In this document: positions 44,641 through 52,843 of the stretch, piece after piece | Position numbering within the stretch: the stretch's first letter is position 1 | Layout: each line of letters begins with the position of its first letter | Source of the DNA: Alteromonadaceae bacterium 2753L.S.0a.02 | GTDB lineage: Bacteria > Pseudomonadota > Gammaproteobacteria > Pseudomonadales > Cellvibrionaceae | Length of the DNA stretch: 64,000 nt | Direction: 5' to 3' | NCBI GenBank assembly: GCA_007827375.1 | Contig: VISH01000002.1 | Coordinates: 248,001-312,000 of the forward strand | Position numbers and translations under genes: made by a program | Notes under the pieces: generated by a model | The model's database searches: none | Seen by the model: the letters and a program-made list of their open reading frames with translations, nothing else | What the model was told of the DNA's origin: nothing

Positions 44641-46887
44641 ATGCCTAATCTATTTCCTGCACCACCAGCGATAGATGATCGACGTTTTGAAGATCTGGTT
44701 GCAGAGTTATTGGCGCGTGTGCCGGCGCATACGCCAGAGTGGAACCCGCAACAGGGTGATCCGGGTCGCACCCTGATTGAACTATTCGCCTGGCTTTCAG
44801 ATACCATTTTGTATCGCGCTAATCTTATCCCCGAAAAACAGCGGTTGGCTTTTTTGGATTTGTTGGGCAAGCCATTGCAAGCAGCGAAACCTGCTCGGGG
44901 TTTAATGCGCATGAATTTTGTGAATCCTGTTACCGATTCTCAAATTATTAGCGCGCAATCACTGGTACCAGGCCCGGTTAATTTTGAAACCACCGAAACT
45001 ATTAAATTAATGCCAGTTACAGGCGAATGTTATTACAAGCGCGAACTGGATGACGATGAAAAAACGGCTTTGGTGGATGTGCTGGATGAACTGAAAGATT
45101 TCCACGAGTTGGATGACATTACCGGTTACGTTACCGAGCGTGCGTTCGATCCTGACGTGGTGAGCAATACGCCTTTGGATGTCGCCACACAAACTGTTGA
45201 TAATTGTTTGTGGCTGGCGCTGTTAGCACCAGCACCGGCCAATGTGGCCGCGGTGAAAGCAACGCTTGCAGGTGAAGCCGTTGGCAGTGCGCAACAGCTT
45301 GCTATTGGCTTCGATCCAGGCTACCAACAAGCGGAAACACTCGATGATATTCAGCTGGGTGGTGAAATTGGATTTACAGTTTCAATCAGTAGTGGCGAGT
45401 TGGATGAAGACGATAATCCCGTCTATATCCCCTTGGATATTACCGAGCCCACAGAATCGGAAAATAATATTCAGGGTTTGACGCAGCGGGGCGTGTTTTA
45501 TGTCACGCTACCCGCCAATGCCGCGTATATCGGGCTTGCGGGTGGCGATGTTCGCAGCGATCACAACGCGGGTGTAGGGGCGCGACCACCGCGCCTTGAT
45601 GATCCCGAAAAAATTGCCCGTACAGTATGTTGGTTAAAAATTGAATTTGAAAGTGGCTTAAGTCGCTTGCCGGTCGATTATCTCGGTGTGAATTGCGCGC
45701 CCGTAGCGCAGCGCACCACCATTAAAAATCAGCTGGTGGGGCAAAGTAACGGAGCTGCAGATCAGATTATTCAATTACCCTGGAAGCACATTAACAGCGA
45801 CACCCTGCGTGTCGAAGTGGAGGAAAGCGGTCGAGGTTTTGTGCCCTGGTATCGCGTGGATGATATTGCGGAAACCGGCCGTGACGATAACGCCTATGTG
45901 TTAAATAGTGCGCTGGGCACATTGCAATTCGGCAATGGAATTTTTGGCCGCATTGTTGAAACCGGGCGTCGAATTCGAGTTGCCAGCGCGGTAGCCGGTG
46001 GCGGTGTTTCTGGCAATTTACCCCGCGCCACCCTAAAAGCCATAAATGCCAAAGGCCCCGACGGCAGTGCCGTTGCTCAACCGCTTTCAGCCACGCAAGT
46101 GATCGCCACCAGCGGTGGCTTTGATGCTGAAACCCTGGCGGAAGCCGAACGTCGCATTCCAGCTTGGTTAAAACATCGCAATCGCTCGGTAGTGAGTAAC
46201 GATTACCAGGAACTCGCTAAAGAGGTACCCGGCGTTTCTGTGGGCCGCGTGGAAATCCTACCAAAATTTTTACCGCAACAGCGCCGCGAAAATGTGCCCG
46301 GTGTGGTATCGGTGATGGTGTTGCCTGAAAAAGATTTACGTAACGCGCCAACACCGCGTGCCGATAAACCGCTCATCGAAAAAGTGTATCGCTACCTTGA
46401 AGCGCGCAAACCCGTTGCCACTGAACTTTATGTTATCGGGTGTGAATATGTACCTATCGCATTAAGTGTCGCTGTTTCGTTGCGTCAGGGGTTTGCACGT
46501 GATCAGGTGCTTTACGATGTAAAAGTTGCGCTAAAAGACTATTTATGGAGTCTTGCCCCTTTCGGTCCATTTGGTGAAGGCTGGCCCCTGGGACGCCCGG
46601 TGCGTGATCGTGAAATGGAAGTGGTCGCGGCACGGGTTGCCGGAGTAAAAGAAGTGGCGGGTGTGAATGTGTTCGTGCGCAATGGCAGTTGGAAAAAATT
46701 ACCTCGCACACGCCCCATCGATCCGCAGCAACTCGATCTGGAGACCTGGCAATTACCGGAACTCTTAGGCGTCGTGGTAAGTGTCGGCGATACGCCAGAA
46801 GAAAATCTAAGTGGTTTGTTCGGTTCGCCAAAGAGTGGCGAGGGTGAATCGTTTACCGCTGTGCCTGTTATACCCGAGGTGTGCTGA
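44641..46887 (+). CDS. eCIS baseplate wedge protein (baseplate J/gp6-like, Afp11-like)
   Basis: The 748-residue protein resembles the putative baseplate assembly family of eCIS clusters. Its N-terminus (DRRFEDLVAELLARVPAHTPEWNPQQGDPGRTLIELFAWLSDTILYRANLIPEKQRLAFLDLLG) is highly typical. The core LGTLQFGNGIFGRIVETGRRIRVASAVAGGGVSGNLP is the baseplate J signature. Near the end it has RYLEARKPVATELYVIGCEYVPIALSV and LWSLAPFGPFGEGWPLGRPVRDREM. It builds the wedge ring around the hub. The TGA overlaps the ATG of the next gene. Confidence 0.94.
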   Translation: MPNLFPAPPAIDDRRFEDLVAELLARVPAHTPEWNPQQGDPGRTLIELFAWLSDTILYRANLIPEKQRLAFLDLLGKPLQAAKPARGLMRMNFVNPVTDSQIISAQSLVPGPVNFETTETIKLMPVTGECYYKRELDDDEKTALVDVLDELKDFHELDDITGYVTERAFDPDVVSNTPLDVATQTVDNCLWLALLAPAPANVAAVKATLAGEAVGSAQQLAIGFDPGYQQAETLDDIQLGGEIGFTVSISSGELDEDDNPVYIPLDITEPTESENNIQGLTQRGVFYVTLPANAAYIGLAGGDVRSDHNAGVGARPPRLDDPEKIARTVCWLKIEFESGLSRLPVDYLGVNCAPVAQRTTIKNQLVGQSNGAADQIIQLPWKHINSDTLRVEVEESGRGFVPWYRVDDIAETGRDDNAYVLNSALGTLQFGNGIFGRIVETGRRIRVASAVAGGGVSGNLPRATLKAINAKGPDGSAVAQPLSATQVIATSGGFDAETLAEAERRIPAWLKHRNRSVVSNDYQELAKEVPGVSVGRVEILPKFLPQQRRENVPGVVSVMVLPEKDLRNAPTPRADKPLIEKVYRYLEARKPVATELYVIGCEYVPIALSVAVSLRQGFARDQVLYDVKVALKDYLWSLAPFGPFGEGWPLGRPVRDREMEVVAARVAGVKEVAGVNVFVRNGSWKKLPRTRPIDPQQLDLETWQLPELLGVVVSVGDTPEENLSGLFGSPKSGEGESFTAVPVIPEVC

Positions 46888-49433
46888 TGGATGCCAACGG
46901 CTTGCAGTTCTGGATGCTTGCGGAAGAAAATCATTTTCAGTTACCGGGCGAGCCTGCGCAGTTGAACTATGATCGCGACAAGCGTTGCCTGCGCCTGGCG
47001 CGTCAACGTCGGCAGCTCAGTTTTAGCAGCAGTGAAGTGCTCGCACGTGAAAATCTCGAACTGGTACCTCGTTGCGAAGATAGTTATCACACCATCGCTT
47101 ATTGGGATTCGATTCGCGAGGCTCTAATGGCGACCGGCGCGCTGCAGGGCGCCGTTGAAATTTATTCGCCTCCGTTACTCCCTGATGACAGCGATTTCAG
47201 CAACATACCCAGCGATGTGTTGATGGGCACCGATGGCGTACTCTACATCGCCATTAACGATACGGTGTTAATGCAGGACCGACGCGAACGCTGGGACGAT
47301 CAACAACTCAACCGGGAAAATTTTATTCCCTGGCGTATGGCGGCGTCGGCGGCCGGGGGTGTTTGGGTTCTGGACCGCGACAACGGCAAATTGGGGCGTG
47401 TTACGGGCTTGCCCTTACCGAAACGACTGGGTGGTGGCACCCGCAATGAACAAGCCCAAGCCTGCGCGAAAAATGACGATCCGCCGAGAATTTTGGAGCT
47501 TTCTGAAAGTTTCTTCGGGAGTGATGAAGAACCTGTTGCCATTGCCGCAAACGCGCAGGATTTAGTTGCCGTGTTAAGTTGGTTGAGTGACGGCACTGCA
47601 CTGCTGCGACTTATCACTTTACGCAGTGATTCCAGCCTCGCAGTGAGCGACGCTATCACCTTAAGCGGTGTGATTTTTCCCTACAGTTTGGCGTTCCATG
47701 AAAACGATAAATTAGCGGTCCTTATTGCCGGGGACAATACCGAAGTTCCGGTGTATTCCATTGCCACGGTGGGGAAATCCTGGTGGCCAGTCGGAGATTT
47801 GTACCCGCTCGCTAAAAATGCGGTTGTTGGGCCCTTTATGCACACCCCCAGTATCATTGCCCACTACAGTGTAATTACTGATGATGAACAGATTGCCAGT
47901 AAAGCGCTGAGAAAATTATCTTTCCCCTTTTATGCGAAACAGGGTTTCGCTTTTAATAACAGCGAATTGTTGTTATTAGACGGCCAAAAACCGGGAATGA
48001 CCTGGCACCGCTTATTTATAGAAGCCAGTATTCCACGTGGCTGCGGGGTAAGAATTTGGCTGGCGGCTACAGATGATTATGCGGAGCCACAAGATCTGTG
48101 CTCCCATCAATGGTTTGAGCACCGCTTTGGAGAAATCTATCGCGCTGATAACGATTTCGATGGTCCTGTTGCCTGTTGGGAACCGGTGGCCTCAGAAATA
48201 CCTCACCACAGCGGTTTTTTGCCCTGTGATATTGAAGCGCAGTTTTGCGGTTTGTTTTCAGCATTGATTCAGCGCCGTGGTAAAAAGTCCCGCGCCTTAA
48301 AAGGTCGTTATTTACACGTAAATATTGAACTCACTGGTACCGGTCGCAGTACGCCGGAAATTTACGCCTTGCGTGCGTACGGTTCACGCTTTTCTTATGT
48401 GCATCAGTATTTGCCACCGTTTTATCACGAAACCATCAGCGAACCCGATGCCAGCGAAAATGGTACGGCGACGCCCGCTGATTTTATGGAACGTTTTGTT
48501 GCTAATTTTGAAGGCGTGCTCACCCGACTGGAAGATCGCATCGCAGCAGCGCATCGACTGACACTTCCCGAATCGGCACCAGCGCAAAGCTTACCCTGGC
48601 TGGCCAGCTGGGTCGCGACACCTCTGGAGCAGGCGCTCAGTGAAAATCAGCAGCGCAAATTATTGCGTTATTCCCATTTAATGAATCGCTGGCGTGGCAC
48701 CTTGCGGGGCTTAAAACTCGCACTGGAGTTGGCGACTGACGATGGCATTTCCGGTGGCGAAATTGTTGTGCTGGAAGATTTTCGTATGCGGCGTACTTTT
48801 GCCACTATTGTGGGTGCCGATCTTGATGACGACGACGATCCCTTAACACTCGGCGGTCGCGTCTCGGGTAATTCCTACGTGGGCGATACTTTATTTATCG
48901 GCGATGAAAATAAAAAAGAATTTTTAGCGCTATTCAGTGCCGACCTGGATATTTCCGGTGATGAAGCCCAAGCCATAACAAATTTGTTCGATCGCCTCGC
49001 GCACCGCGTTACAGTGCTGGTTCACCAGGAAATAGAACCCCAAAATATGGATTTAATTCGCGAAGTGGTTGCCCGTGAAGCGCCAGCCCATGTGGTGGTG
49101 CGAGTGCTTTCCGCGTCGCGTCCGTTTCTTGTCGGAATGGCCGCACTTGTGGGTGTTGATACGTATCTTGCGAAAAAACTTGGTCCCAGCAAGGCGCGCA
49201 TCGACCACAGCCAGTTAACCCGCAACGCGTATCTTACCGGGCCAGCGGCACTTGATCCTCGCTTTGAAGGCATGGGCTCGGGTATTCCCACGGATGTAGA
49301 ACGAGCCCCCGTCGCCGTTGCTAATAATGTTACTGCCAGTTTTGGCGAAACCGTTGTATTGGACGCAAGCGCATCCCGCGCCTGGCAAGGTCGACGCATA
49401 ACTGAATACCACTGGTCCATTAATGAGGAATAA
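46887..49433 (+). CDS. eCIS wedge protein (gp7/P2 I-like, Afp12-like) ending in half a PKD domain
   Basis: The 848-residue protein has a beta-propeller-like N-terminal half (VLMGTDGVLYIAINDTVLMQDRR; GGVWVLDRDNGKLGRV). A phage tail protein I-type region follows (about 530-700): FMERFVANFEGVLTRLEDRIAAAHRLTLPESAPAQSLPWLASWV and NRWRGTLRGLKLALELATD. Its last 45 residues (APVAVANNVTASFGETVVLDASAS to YHWSINEE) are the first half of a PKD domain that ends abruptly. The remaining half is encoded in frame after the TAA, in the next gene. I chose the ATG at 46887 (TGATG overlap with baseplate J). A GTG at 46881 is also open. Confidence 0.88.
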   Translation: MDANGLQFWMLAEENHFQLPGEPAQLNYDRDKRCLRLARQRRQLSFSSSEVLARENLELVPRCEDSYHTIAYWDSIREALMATGALQGAVEIYSPPLLPDDSDFSNIPSDVLMGTDGVLYIAINDTVLMQDRRERWDDQQLNRENFIPWRMAASAAGGVWVLDRDNGKLGRVTGLPLPKRLGGGTRNEQAQACAKNDDPPRILELSESFFGSDEEPVAIAANAQDLVAVLSWLSDGTALLRLITLRSDSSLAVSDAITLSGVIFPYSLAFHENDKLAVLIAGDNTEVPVYSIATVGKSWWPVGDLYPLAKNAVVGPFMHTPSIIAHYSVITDDEQIASKALRKLSFPFYAKQGFAFNNSELLLLDGQKPGMTWHRLFIEASIPRGCGVRIWLAATDDYAEPQDLCSHQWFEHRFGEIYRADNDFDGPVACWEPVASEIPHHSGFLPCDIEAQFCGLFSALIQRRGKKSRALKGRYLHVNIELTGTGRSTPEIYALRAYGSRFSYVHQYLPPFYHETISEPDASENGTATPADFMERFVANFEGVLTRLEDRIAAAHRLTLPESAPAQSLPWLASWVATPLEQALSENQQRKLLRYSHLMNRWRGTLRGLKLALELATDDGISGGEIVVLEDFRMRRTFATIVGADLDDDDDPLTLGGRVSGNSYVGDTLFIGDENKKEFLALFSADLDISGDEAQAITNLFDRLAHRVTVLVHQEIEPQNMDLIREVVAREAPAHVVVRVLSASRPFLVGMAALVGVDTYLAKKLGPSKARIDHSQLTRNAYLTGPAALDPRFEGMGSGIPTDVERAPVAVANNVTASFGETVVLDASASRAWQGRRITEYHWSINEE

Positions 49434-49436
49434 ATT

Positions 49437-49790
49437 ATGACCACGATCAATCTTGATGAATTACGTAACTCAGGCACTGTAGAAACCAGTGACGCACGAC
49501 TGGATATTGAAATGGGCGAACGACCCTTACCACTCGGTGAACATCGCTTCAATTTGCAGGTATTCGATAACAGCGGTAACCAAAGTACGGCGGCGATTGT
49601 TTCAGTATTTATTATCGATACCCAAGCGCCTACCGCGATTCTTCGGGTTCTCAACAATCAGGGACAACCGGTAAACCGTATTGCGTTTGGCGATAATTTT
49701 ACCCTTGATGCATCCCTGTCCACTGATGCGGGGGGTGGTGTTATCGATCGCTATGTATGGCGCATGGTCAACCTGGATGACAATCAATAA
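49437..49790 (+). CDS. Small PKD-type protein: second half of one PKD domain and first half of another
   Basis: The 117-residue product lies in the same frame as the wedge gene, separated from it by one TAA and one ATT codon. Residues about 25-65 (ERPLPLGEHRFNLQVFDNSGNQSTAAIVSVFI) fit the second half of the PKD domain left unfinished by the wedge protein. Residues about 68-117 (APTAILRVLNN to DRYVWRMVNLDDNQ) are the first half of a second PKD domain, which again stops just after the Y-x-W strand. No signal peptide. It overlaps the next gene by 14 bases. It may be a real structural subunit or part of a broken gene. Confidence 0.65.
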   Translation: MTTINLDELRNSGTVETSDARLDIEMGERPLPLGEHRFNLQVFDNSGNQSTAAIVSVFIIDTQAPTAILRVLNNQGQPVNRIAFGDNFTLDASLSTDAGGGVIDRYVWRMVNLDDNQ

Positions 49791-50115
49791 CACCATGGCA
49801 AATTTTGTCGGCAAAAAAATAGTTACCACGCGCAAACCACAAATAAATATTGAGCCTGGGCTGCCACCGGGAAATTATTTAATGGAAGTGGTGCCGGTTA
49901 ATGCCGATGGTAAGGAATTACAGCCAGCCTATATGCGCATAGTGATGACTGACAAAGACGTGTCTTTTCATTCTGTGCAAATTCCTGTTGGCGAGGAAAA
50001 ACGCCTCGAGGAAAAACTCCTCCAATTGTTGGCGGGGCCTGTGCGGATTCTGGCTGAAGCGGTAAAGACTATCGCGAAACGGGTGAGAGAAATTTCGGGG
50101 CGAGATAATGACTAA
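49777..50115 (+). CDS. Small eCIS protein: second half of a PKD-like domain plus helical tail
   Basis: The 112-residue product starts at the ATG at 49777, inside the previous gene in the +1 frame; the ATG at 49795 is an alternative. Residues about 15-60 (PQINIEPGLPPGNYLMEVVPVNADGKELQPAYMRIVMTD) fit the second half of the PKD domain begun in the previous gene. A helical, basic C-terminus (EEKRLEEKLLQLLAGPVRILAEAVKTIAKRVRE) follows and could form a coiled coil. The gene overlaps the next one by eight bases. No named family is recognised. Confidence 0.6.
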   Translation: MTINNTMANFVGKKIVTTRKPQINIEPGLPPGNYLMEVVPVNADGKELQPAYMRIVMTDKDVSFHSVQIPVGEEKRLEEKLLQLLAGPVRILAEAVKTIAKRVREISGRDND

Positions 50116-50938
50116 CATTGCAGATAGCTTATTGGGTACCAGTAGCATTGATCGGGTTAATTATGAGACCGGTATTTTATTAAACGATAGCGATTTTATT
50201 GCCGAACAAACTTATCACCGAGGTCGCTTGGCGCGTCTCGCCGGTTATTTAATTGGCACGGGTACCGCAGCCGGTTTGCGGGTCACCCACGCGCCCGCAA
50301 GCGAAGCCACCGAGACTGAAATGGCCAGCGAAGAAAAATTAATGGTGGAACCCGGCCTCGCCATCGATGCCTACGGGCGCATGATCGAAGTGCCGAGCCA
50401 CCAATGCATGCGTCTCAATCGCTGGTACGGGCAACAAACGTCACTCACGCTTAACCAGGGTTGGAAGGCGGCAGATGTTGCCTGGGTTGGGGCACCGGCA
50501 GGTGTCGTCGTGGATATTACTGTGGAATTTATTGCCTGCCAGCGTGGAAAAACGCCATCGTTCGCGGTAGGTCCATTCGATAGTATCGATGCGGTCGCTG
50601 CAGAGCGCATTCGTGATAGTGCCAAATTAAATTTATGGGTGCGCAGCGAAGAGAATCCGCCCCTGCCTGAAAACCCCTGGCCCGATGTTTCCAGTGCGAC
50701 CGACCCGGCAGAAGCCATGCGTGAAGCGATTTTTACAGCCTGGCAGGAAGGCGCTCCCGAGGCTGGCGGCTTAGGCGTATTTCTCGCTCGCATGGTACTG
50801 GTTGCCGCAGAGCCAGACCCGGGCGAAGCCCCACTGCGCGATGAAAGTTTTACGGTAGCTATCAACAATGCCGTGCGTCCGTTTGCTGTTTCAACAGCAG
50901 CCCTAGCACGTTGGTTGAATTTGAATATTGGCGGTTAA
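50108..50938 (+). CDS. Unknown eCIS protein A, first of three sharing an N-terminal module
   Basis: The 276-residue product starts with a module also seen in the next two genes: NYETGILLNDSDFIAEQTYHRGRLARLAGYLIGTGTAAGLRV, then a strand pair EEKLMVEPGLAIDAYGRMIEVP. The remainder is Ala/Pro/Glu-rich with a predicted mix of helix and strand. No enzyme motif. It lies where known eCIS carry the tail fibre gene (afp13), so a baseplate-periphery or fibre role is a position-based guess. It overlaps the preceding gene, which indicates coupling. Confidence 0.65.
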   Translation: MTNIADSLLGTSSIDRVNYETGILLNDSDFIAEQTYHRGRLARLAGYLIGTGTAAGLRVTHAPASEATETEMASEEKLMVEPGLAIDAYGRMIEVPSHQCMRLNRWYGQQTSLTLNQGWKAADVAWVGAPAGVVVDITVEFIACQRGKTPSFAVGPFDSIDAVAAERIRDSAKLNLWVRSEENPPLPENPWPDVSSATDPAEAMREAIFTAWQEGAPEAGGLGVFLARMVLVAAEPDPGEAPLRDESFTVAINNAVRPFAVSTAALARWLNLNIGG

Positions 50939-50950
50939 CGGAGCAGAGCT

Positions 50951-52834
50951 ATGCCAACCTACACACAAGAACAGAATCGCGAAACCATCAGCGCCGCAGA
51001 ATTGGAAAATTATGAGGAACTGGGTAGTTTAATTATTGATGACCGGCGACGCCGGCCACTGTGGTTCGACGGCCGCTTTCTTGATGCTGATGCACTCAAC
51101 CAACAGCAACGCTATTACATTGCCAAGCAGGAAGATGTAGCCCAGCTAATTGGTGTTGGGGTGATGTCGGGGCTTATGGTAAGCCAGGACACTAGCAGCG
51201 CACGTACAATCGTTATTGCTGAGGGGCGGGGTATTACGCCCGCCGGCAAACTGGTTGTGTTAGAAGAACAGTTGCAGGTAGATATGGCCGACCTGGCGCA
51301 AATTCAAAAAATGAATTTGCAATTTGAATTGTCGCAAATTCCCGCACAAACACTTTCCAATACTTCCGGTATTTTTATTGTCGGATTGCGCCCGGTGGAA
51401 TTTTCTTCCGAACCCATTACTTCATACCCCACAGAAATTAATGGTAAACGGTCTGTGGAAGATGGCAGCATTTTTGAAGCCACTGCAGTGACTTTAATTC
51501 CCTACAGCGACCAGGGAGCCAGCAACGAATTAAGCGATCGCCGCAAACATATCGCCGCTGAAATATTTGTGAATCAAACCCAAAAAGGCCAACCTGCCGA
51601 TGTGTTGCCGCTGGCGATGCTAGCGATTAATAAAGGCGTTATTGAATGGCTCGACCCATATCTGGTGCGTCGTATGTTGAGCACCCAAAAACACGCCCTG
51701 ACTGGGCTGGGTGCCTCGCCACGGGTATTGCGTGAAGCCTTTTACACGCAATACTTTCATCAGTTGGAAACGGTAGTCAGTCGCCGCCAGAGCCGCGCCT
51801 TTGCTGCCAGTGAAGAATTTAATTATTTACCACCTGCAGGGCCTATGCCCTTATCTGCTCTCAATTTACAGGATTTTAGTCAGGTGTATTTCCCCCTGGG
51901 TATGGATGTGGAGCTTTCGATTATTCCTGATGACGAACTGTTTATGATGCTGGAAGAAAGTTTCTCGCTGCCGCCTATCGATCTGAGCCTGAGTGAAGAA
52001 AAAGCATCGGCGACTTCGGTGATGGTGTTGCTCGCTGTACCGCGCCATAAAATTCGCGCACTCAGTTTAAAATTACCGTCACTGGTTAATCCCTTAAAAT
52101 CTGTTGCGGCGGATGCCGTGAGCGGATTTACACCGCTGGATGTGCTCAGTGCCATCGGGGTTGAAGAAGAGGATGTTAGCGAACTGGAAACAGCGGAAAA
52201 TGTGTGGCGTGAAGCTTTTCAGGATGCCGATGCGCAACTTTGGTATACCCGCCGGCGTGCCGTGAATTTTAAAACTGAGTTGGTGGCTGAACCGGTTTCA
52301 CTGGTACGCGATGAAGCGCAAGAAGAACAGGATTTACAAAATCGTGTTGAAGAAATTGCCTTCAGTGAATCGTTTGGTCAGCTGATTAACCGCAGCACCA
52401 TCGCGGCACGTGCAGAAGTGACTTCGCTACTGGGTAAAGTGCGCCCTTCCAATCTCATATTAAAAAGTGCCATTACCGAATTTAATCGTGCCAGCCTCAC
52501 TACAGAAATTCCCCAGCTCAACCGCTTAAAAGCACTGCGGGTAACCGAACGTTTTTCTATTAACAAACTCGGCGAGGGTCTTACTCGCCTGGAAGCCACG
52601 GCCGACGACTTTACCCAAGATGAACAGATTTCCAATACCCTGGCGGAAACCGAGCGCGTGCCAGAGTTGGATACCATTGCCAGTCGCCTGAAAGACGATG
52701 AGCTACAGGTTTTTTCCAACGAGCTTATTGGTACTTTGCGCGGCGGTGATGCCGCAGAAACAACACGACGATTAATCGACGAAAAACTCTTGGAAACCCG
52801 AGCAATAAAGAGCCCGCTTTTTTTAAGCCGGTAG
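50951..52834 (+). CDS. Unknown eCIS protein B, second of three sharing an N-terminal module
   Basis: The 627-residue product contains the shared module at about residues 30-105: RPLWFDGRFLDADALNQQQRYYIAKQEDVAQLIGVGVMSGLMV, then RTIVIAEGRGITPAGKLVVLEE. The remaining 500 residues have no recognisable domain, are rich in Glu/Arg helices towards the C-terminus (about 420-627) and contain a strand-rich central part (about 280-390). No signal peptide or membrane segment. GGAGCAGAG precedes the ATG. It is probably a structural part of the particle; not an enzyme from anything visible. Confidence 0.65.
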   Translation: MPTYTQEQNRETISAAELENYEELGSLIIDDRRRRPLWFDGRFLDADALNQQQRYYIAKQEDVAQLIGVGVMSGLMVSQDTSSARTIVIAEGRGITPAGKLVVLEEQLQVDMADLAQIQKMNLQFELSQIPAQTLSNTSGIFIVGLRPVEFSSEPITSYPTEINGKRSVEDGSIFEATAVTLIPYSDQGASNELSDRRKHIAAEIFVNQTQKGQPADVLPLAMLAINKGVIEWLDPYLVRRMLSTQKHALTGLGASPRVLREAFYTQYFHQLETVVSRRQSRAFAASEEFNYLPPAGPMPLSALNLQDFSQVYFPLGMDVELSIIPDDELFMMLEESFSLPPIDLSLSEEKASATSVMVLLAVPRHKIRALSLKLPSLVNPLKSVAADAVSGFTPLDVLSAIGVEEEDVSELETAENVWREAFQDADAQLWYTRRRAVNFKTELVAEPVSLVRDEAQEEQDLQNRVEEIAFSESFGQLINRSTIAARAEVTSLLGKVRPSNLILKSAITEFNRASLTTEIPQLNRLKALRVTERFSINKLGEGLTRLEATADDFTQDEQISNTLAETERVPELDTIASRLKDDELQVFSNELIGTLRGGDAAETTRRLIDEKLLETRAIKSPLFLSR

Positions 52835-52843
52835 GATAAACCT

